Source: Lachnospiraceae bacterium (GTDB lineage Bacteria > Bacillota > Clostridia > Lachnospirales > Lachnospiraceae). Taken from it: DNA of 47,309 bases. The stretch is from NCBI GenBank assembly GCA_009774395.1, contig VSNQ01000013.1, positions 4,949-52,257 of the forward strand. Direction: 5' to 3'. Below, in pieces: positions 42,230 to 47,309 of the stretch (its first letter is position 1; each line of letters opens with the position of its first letter). The notes under the pieces are model-generated. The model was not told where the DNA came from. It ran no database searches and saw nothing but the letters and a program-made list of their open reading frames with translations. The position numbers were made by a program, and so were the translations under genes.

Positions 42230-42296
42230 AAGAAACTGTAGAAAAATAAGTGACAATCCTGCGTAATCTGAGCACTTATTTTCCTACAATTCCTAA
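42230..42296. repeat. Palindromic element, TTAGGAACTGT family, short copy d
   Basis: Starts AAGAAACTGTAGAAAAATAAG and ends GCACTTATTTTCCTACAATTCC, pairing over about 20 bp. It equals copy c (14779-14940) with the central part missing. It lies inside the presumed operon, between the DUF5717 and DUF5716 genes. Confidence 0.85.
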
Positions 42297-42321
42297 TACT
42301 TTGTCAAAAAACATCCGCCAG

Positions 42322-45300
42322 TTATATTACATGAAACAATTCCCGTGCACAAAAATCCTGATACAGATATTCCTCTGTCAACTGCTCCGCTGTCGCCTCG
42401 TCCTGCATACTGATTCCCACCATAATATCATTCAACAGATCAAAGCGTCCCTCCTGGTTTGTTTGTGTCCGATCGTTTTCGCTTTGAAAATCACCGAAAA
42501 TCGTGTCACTGTGTGTAATATGCTCTTGCACGCCTGCCCCCTCCTCTGCATAGGTTTCCGTAATATAATACTGCAGTGCTTCTCCGTGGAAAAGCTGAAA
42601 CGCGCTGACATAAATCCCCTCGTACATCTCCCGCATTTCCTGTATTTCATAATGCTCCGCGCTTGTCTGCTTCTCCTCCTGTGAACGAAAATCCAGTTTT
42701 TCATCACCAAAATCATCTAAAATATAGTGAATACACACTCTTGTTTCCGGAACTGTTCGATATTCCACAAAAAATCGGTTTCTAAAATAATGCAGTTCCG
42801 GCACAATATCCGCAAGGCTTGGATAAAATGAAAAATACTTGTCCTCACGCAAAAGTTCCTGCACCAGCAAATTAACCCCCTGCCGCGGCAGGATCTCCAA
42901 AAAATCCTGATTTTCAGAGGCATATTTTAAAATAGCAAGCTTGCAGCCCCTGTCACGTAGCCTGTTTTGACAATATTCTGCAAACATACAGTCAAATACA
43001 CCGCGATGCAAAATTGCACCCTGCACAAAATATCCATAAGCCGATTCTTTTAGCAGCGCTTCCACAAGCGCCCAGTCCCTGTCCGGATATTTTGCATAGA
43101 TAAGCAGGATTTCATCTTTCTCCGGCACAGACACTCCTGTGTAAGATATCTGTTTTAAAATCCGGTGCATAATATCTTTGGTATCGAGTTCCAGTTCAAT
43201 TGCAGACTTCCAAAGATTCCGCAGTTCCGTTGTTCGTCCCTCGTAGTGAAGCATTAAATAACGCAGGATATTTTCATCATATTTCATACTGACATAAATA
43301 TAATGCGCCACATTTATCAGAAATTCTTCACAGCGAAACTGCTCCGATGTGATATGTTTGCTGACCAGCCGTGCAAGTGATTTATGATTAATTCCTGTCA
43401 GCCCATAATGCCGCATCCAAACATACGCTTTGTCAAACATCCCCCGTGACACCATAAAACGGATAAATTCTGCACGTTCCTGCGACTCCATTTCCTCTGC
43501 GTCAATATCTTCCAAAAACGCATCCAACTCGCCAATCATATCATTATCATAATAAAAGCGCAAGAGTCTTGTCCGAATTTCCCTTTTAAAACTCTCTACT
43601 ACTTGCGGCGATTCTGCAAGATTTTTAAACCGTCTGACATTCTCTGGCGTAATTGTAATATAATTTTTATCAATTTCGCTTAAATAAATATCAAAGCTTA
43701 ACCGGCCCTGCATATATCCACTAACATAGGAAATCATCTTTTCTGGTTCCATGAGCTGATAATTTTCAAAGGGAATGCTTTTTGTAAAGCGATTACCGTT
43801 CTCATCCTGCAAAAACAGTTTATACTCGCTGCCGTAAATCGGTATCATGCAGACGCCATTCCCTACAGGATAGGAACTTTCACCATTAATTTTCTCATGA
43901 ATCACCACGATATTTCTGACACGTGGATCTTCTATATAAATACGATGCATAAACAACAGCGGCGTAAAATCGTATGCAGCGTCACCGCTTACCATCTGTG
44001 GTACAAGCACACGCCGATACAAATACGCAAGATTTTCATTAATATGCCCCGCACGAATCTGATCAACCACAAACCGTTCAATCGCAATCCGATAGCTTGA
44101 CACCAAATCAGAATATTTCTCGCTGTTGCGCATAATATATGCATATAAAAACGCATTTAAGATATAATTTAGTGAACTTTGATAAGCAAAGTACATCAGC
44201 ACCATGCGCGGAATTTCAAATCCTTTTTTCTTAGGTCTGCCGCTTTTGTCCAATTCCAGCGACATCATATAATATTCATACAGCTTCGTCACGCGAACAG
44301 AATACGCTACACCAAGCGCATACCATTCAAAATACGCCGCACCTTTTTTATCCCCTATAATTAGCAGACGGCAAATTGCAGCGACCGTCTGCGGCGATTT
44401 GCTCACTTTATAAACTTCACATAAAACACGTAATAAAAGCGGAGAATATTCTCTTTTTCTTGCCGCTAGATATTGAAGCTGCTCCACCAAATCACTATGC
44501 AGCACATGATTTCTAGCACCATTCCATAAAACCATTTCCTCAAAAGTGCTTAGCCGCAGCAAAAATGTTGGATTTTCCTGCAAAAGCAGCACTGCCTCGC
44601 AAAACATAACAGGACTGGTACAGCCGTTTTGAAACAATTCCTCCAAAAACTGCCATTTATATTCGCTGCTTCTAATATAGCGGTCTTCAAGATGCATTAA
44701 AAACCACGCAATCCACCAATCCTGAGGATGATTGGCATAAATCGACTGTATCTCATCAACAACACCTGTTATATAATCTTCATCCCGGTTAAACAGCGTT
44801 GTCAGATATAGATAATAACAGCGCGTCACGGCAGGAATTCCTTCACCCGTCATCCAATGCGCCAAATTATCCAAATACCACTTCGCTTCATTAAAACGTT
44901 CTCTTGTAATCAGCACCTGTGCCTGATAAAGCTGTACCATAACATCTTCTTCGTCTAAAGCACGCAGCTTCTCAACTTCACGCGCAACATCATCAACCCA
45001 TTGATCCCGCGTACATTTCCCATACCGCATTTTAACGTAATATTTCGTTAAGTTTAACAGCGACTGATTGCGCATACGCTCGACTGTACGCCGCTGCGTT
45101 TCCTCCTCCATTAAGATATCCACCGGAATGCGATATATCTTACACGCATTATAAAATACAATGCAGCCGTTATTCATCCCTTGATGAAGCTGGGAAGCAT
45201 CAATATAAAATGTAAAATTACAGATGTTATTTTCAAATTCCTCCTCTGTCAGCATATCCGTCGGAATACAGATAAATTTTCCCTCTACTGCTACCCGTAG

Positions 45301-45942
45301 CTGTGTATACCCCCAGCCATTTCTTGTAATACAAATAGTACGCGAAATGCTATCCTGCACATCCTCTAAGATAAACCCCTCAATATCAAACTGAAATTCC
45401 AATATCGTCTTCTTATTTACTTCTATCAAAAACTCTTCTACATTCTGCTGATTTCCAGAATGCCGCGACAATCCAATATATGATAACAGCGCGTTTTTAT
45501 CATTTTTGGGAATTATCATGCAAAATTCTGGGGAATAAAACAATGCAACTGCTTCTTCCCAATTTGCCTTAGCTAAATTGGTAAAATGAAACAAGTTTTT
45601 TACAATGCCAAGGGAACATTCCAACTGTGGCTTTTGTATCGTTATCCGAAATGGAATTGTATATTCACCACAATTGCTGATAATCACAAATTCACCACGA
45701 ATAATACTGCCAGCCTCCGTATTTGCCGCATTAAAGAAATATTGTACTACAAATTCTTGCCCTTGAAAATCAAGCAACTGCAAGTTCATTCTGGTATCTG
45801 ACGAATAAATTTTCCCTTCCGCATACTTGTCTGTTGCTTGTATGGTAAAGCTGCCTTCTATTATTTCTTCTGGCTTTGCTGACAGTTCAAGGCTTTCGCA
45901 GGAAATTTCCAAATAGCGCACCTGCCCCCTATTGTCCCTCAT
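42322..45942 (-). CDS. DUF5717-family protein, very large, function unknown
   Basis: 1206 residues. The first 270 or so are beta-rich, with two repeated Ig-like stretches (LEISCESLELSAKPEEIIEG and, later, GFILEDVQDSISRTICITRN). From about 300 to 1100 the chain is helical, with TPR-like segments such as LNLTKYYVKMRYGKCTRDQW and later LYQAQVLITRERFNEAKWYL. No signal peptide or membrane segment was seen, so it is a cytoplasmic scaffold by appearance. DUF5717 is my recognition from memory. It heads the four-gene set, with promoter 45976-46004. Confidence 0.7.
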   Translation of the reverse strand: MRDNRGQVRYLEISCESLELSAKPEEIIEGSFTIQATDKYAEGKIYSSDTRMNLQLLDFQGQEFVVQYFFNAANTEAGSIIRGEFVIISNCGEYTIPFRITIQKPQLECSLGIVKNLFHFTNLAKANWEEAVALFYSPEFCMIIPKNDKNALLSYIGLSRHSGNQQNVEEFLIEVNKKTILEFQFDIEGFILEDVQDSISRTICITRNGWGYTQLRVAVEGKFICIPTDMLTEEEFENNICNFTFYIDASQLHQGMNNGCIVFYNACKIYRIPVDILMEEETQRRTVERMRNQSLLNLTKYYVKMRYGKCTRDQWVDDVAREVEKLRALDEEDVMVQLYQAQVLITRERFNEAKWYLDNLAHWMTGEGIPAVTRCYYLYLTTLFNRDEDYITGVVDEIQSIYANHPQDWWIAWFLMHLEDRYIRSSEYKWQFLEELFQNGCTSPVMFCEAVLLLQENPTFLLRLSTFEEMVLWNGARNHVLHSDLVEQLQYLAARKREYSPLLLRVLCEVYKVSKSPQTVAAICRLLIIGDKKGAAYFEWYALGVAYSVRVTKLYEYYMMSLELDKSGRPKKKGFEIPRMVLMYFAYQSSLNYILNAFLYAYIMRNSEKYSDLVSSYRIAIERFVVDQIRAGHINENLAYLYRRVLVPQMVSGDAAYDFTPLLFMHRIYIEDPRVRNIVVIHEKINGESSYPVGNGVCMIPIYGSEYKLFLQDENGNRFTKSIPFENYQLMEPEKMISYVSGYMQGRLSFDIYLSEIDKNYITITPENVRRFKNLAESPQVVESFKREIRTRLLRFYYDNDMIGELDAFLEDIDAEEMESQERAEFIRFMVSRGMFDKAYVWMRHYGLTGINHKSLARLVSKHITSEQFRCEEFLINVAHYIYVSMKYDENILRYLMLHYEGRTTELRNLWKSAIELELDTKDIMHRILKQISYTGVSVPEKDEILLIYAKYPDRDWALVEALLKESAYGYFVQGAILHRGVFDCMFAEYCQNRLRDRGCKLAILKYASENQDFLEILPRQGVNLLVQELLREDKYFSFYPSLADIVPELHYFRNRFFVEYRTVPETRVCIHYILDDFGDEKLDFRSQEEKQTSAEHYEIQEMREMYEGIYVSAFQLFHGEALQYYITETYAEEGAGVQEHITHSDTIFGDFQSENDRTQTNQEGRFDLLNDIMVGISMQDEATAEQLTEEYLYQDFCARELFHVI

Positions 45943-45975
45943 TGTTTCACTTCCTTAAAAAACGCATTATTTTTT

Positions 45976-46004
45976 AGTATACCTCATTTGTTGACATAAG
46001 ACAA
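45976..46004 (-). promoter_or_regulatory. Promoter of the DUF5717 four-gene set
   Basis: On the minus strand, -35 TTGTCT (45999-46004), a 17-nt spacer and -10 TATACT (45976-45981). The start codon follows about 33 nt later behind AAGGAAGTG. Confidence 0.6.
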
Positions 46005-46014
46005 CACCAAAAAC

Positions 46015-46064
46015 GAAAAAAGAGACTGCCAGAAAATAAACATTTGCAGACAGCCTTTTCTTTT
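46015..46064 (-). terminator. Terminator of ilvE
   Basis: On the minus strand an imperfect stem starting AAAAGGCTGTCTGCAAATG pairs, with several G-U pairs, to CTGGCAGTCTC and is followed by TTTTTT. It lies 25-70 bp beyond the ilvE stop. Its GGCTGTC end relates it to the hairpins at 9661 and 33342. Confidence 0.55.
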
Positions 46065-46089
46065 AATTATAAACATTTGCTTAGATTTC

Positions 46090-47112
46090 TTAGATTTCAA
46101 CAATCCATCCTTCTGGTGCTTCAAGGCGTCCCATCTGAATGCCTGTCAACGTATCATAAAGTTTCTGTGTAATTGTGCCCATTTTCTCCATGCCGGAAGA
46201 GAAACATAGTTCCTCGCCATGGTTCACGATTTTTCCAACAGGAGAAATAACAGCAGCCGTTCCGCACAAACCGCACTCAGCAAAATCTTTTACTTCCTCA
46301 AATAAGACTTCTCGTTCCTCCACTTCCAACCCAAGATATTTCTGCGCCACAATCATTAGTGAACGGCGGGTAATCGAAGGCAGAATGCTATCGGATTTCG
46401 GCGTAACGACTTTATTGTCTTTTGTTACGAAAATAAAGTTTGCGCCGCCTGTTTCCTCCACTTTCGTGCGTGTTGCTGGATCGAGATACATATTTTCATC
46501 ATAGCCTTCTTCATGTGCTGTAACAATCGGATATAAACTCATTGCATAGTTCAGCCCTGCCTTAATATGACCGGTCCCATGTGGTGCGGCACGATCAAAA
46601 TCGCTGACTTTAATGGTAAGCGGCTTTGCACCCCCCTTAAAATATGGGCCTACCGGCGTACAGAAAATTCTAAATTGATATTCATCTGCGGGCTTTACAC
46701 CAATAACAGGATTTGTTCCAAATATATAAGGTCTAATATAAAGCGTCGCGCCAGAACCATAAGGCGGCACATATGCCTCATTCGCTTTTACCACCTGCTT
46801 TACCGCTTCTACAAAGCGTCCCTTTGGCAGCGCAGGTATTTCCAAACGCAGACAGCTATCATGCATTCTCTGCTCATTGAGATCCGGACGGAATACAACA
46901 ATGCGGTTATCTTGTGTTGTATATGCCTTTAATCCCTCAAAGCACGTCTGCGCATACTGCAAAACACCTGCACACTCATTTAACACAATTGTTGCGTCTT
47001 CTGTTAATGCACCGTTATCCCATGCACCATCCTTATAATTACTGACATACCGCTGTTCTGTCTGCCTGTAACCAAAACCAAGATTTGACCAATCCAAATT
47101 TTTCTTTTCCAT
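46090..47112 (-). CDS. ilvE: Branched-chain amino acid aminotransferase
   Basis: 340 residues from ATG 47112 behind AAAGGAAG. It is a fold-type IV, PLP-dependent enzyme linking valine, leucine and isoleucine with their keto acids, of the longer class II type. The PLP lysine is Lys184 in APHGTGHIKAGLNYA; ETGGANFIF and the later SPVGKIVNHGEEL segment are further family blocks. It appears monocistronic, with TATAAT at 47181-47186 upstream and a terminator downstream. No leader peptide or T-box was recognised in 47113-47309. Confidence 0.95.
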   Translation of the reverse strand: MEKKNLDWSNLGFGYRQTEQRYVSNYKDGAWDNGALTEDATIVLNECAGVLQYAQTCFEGLKAYTTQDNRIVVFRPDLNEQRMHDSCLRLEIPALPKGRFVEAVKQVVKANEAYVPPYGSGATLYIRPYIFGTNPVIGVKPADEYQFRIFCTPVGPYFKGGAKPLTIKVSDFDRAAPHGTGHIKAGLNYAMSLYPIVTAHEEGYDENMYLDPATRTKVEETGGANFIFVTKDNKVVTPKSDSILPSITRRSLMIVAQKYLGLEVEEREVLFEEVKDFAECGLCGTAAVISPVGKIVNHGEELCFSSGMEKMGTITQKLYDTLTGIQMGRLEAPEGWIVEI

Positions 47113-47309
47113 AATCAGTACTTCCTTTCGTATTTTTATATCATCCAAAACTTTTTATTTCATTAAAGTTCTATTCAATTATTATACGAAAAAAGTGAAA
47201 AGTCAATAAAAAAGGTGATTTTTTTGTTAACCCCGTTGTTTTGCAACCCCAAAATCAATACCTAAACTCAAAACCCTTATTACATCAGCATTAACAGAAT
47301 TTTTTTATG

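Overview
The window looks like chromosome of a low-to-moderate GC Firmicute of the class Clostridia, most likely Lachnospiraceae. The reasons are the long single-chain PurL, the YfhO and LtaS-type envelope genes, RNase Y, RemA and RimO, the sporulation-linked SpoIIM-like protein, and a DUF5716/DUF5717 locus that I associate with this family. Strong AGGAGG-type ribosome binding sites and TTGACA/TATAAT promoters are easy to see. No rRNA, tRNA, CRISPR array or complete insertion sequence was recognised.

Layout. 1-4.4 kb is repeat-rich and accessory: a 12-bp tandem repeat, hairpin elements, an autoregulated-looking TetR regulator, a cytoplasmic Cu/Zn-type superoxide dismutase and a split chromate transporter pair. 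4.0-8.3 kb is purL followed by a small zinc-ribbon/HTH gene. 8.7-9.6 kb is a NYN-domain protein. 9.8-24 kb is a conserved Firmicutes housekeeping backbone read on the minus strand, in transcription order yicC, remA, rpoZ, rimO, pgsA, recA, recX, rny, nudF, spoIIM-like, xerD. Two genes normally found in this order are missing: gmk (between remA and rpoZ) and cinA (between pgsA and recA). The cinA slot holds a roughly 4-kb accessory island.

That island (16.5-20.5 kb) carries a type III toxin-antitoxin locus. It has a perfect TTGACA-17-TATAAT promoter, about three 36-39-nt tandem repeats forming the ToxI-type antitoxin RNA (with a compensatory base-pair change between repeats), a Rho-independent terminator, and a ToxN/AbiQ-family toxin gene broken by an apparent one-base loss in a poly-A run. 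An AAA-like ATPase/PD-(D/E)XK protein lies convergent to it.

24-29 kb holds a polyanionic-polymer pair (an LtaS-like sulfatase-fold transferase and a YfhO-family membrane protein). 29.5-33 kb is a second accessory stretch: a LysM-GH18 hydrolase, a putative NTF2-fold immunity-like protein, a serine recombinase whose DNA-binding tail is replaced by a repeat-encoded hydrophobic tail, and a DUF4422 protein. 33.4-38.7 kb is a compact purC-purF-purB-purA operon. 38.7-45.9 kb is a four-gene block of unknown function: DUF5717, a DUF5716 protein with an actin/Hsp70-like look, a TPR-like protein and a two-TM coiled-coil protein. The window ends with ilvE.

The intergenic DNA is full of structured repeats. 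One family (about 45-180 bp, ends TTAGGAACTGT/ACAGTTCCTAA) occurs at least seven times as long imperfect palindromes whose two arms change together, and one copy supplies the recA stop codon. A second family (GGGGCTGTC ends) sits at gene ends like terminators. A third, a two-hairpin element of about 76 bp, occurs once between genes and once in frame inside yfhO, adding about 25 residues to the protein.
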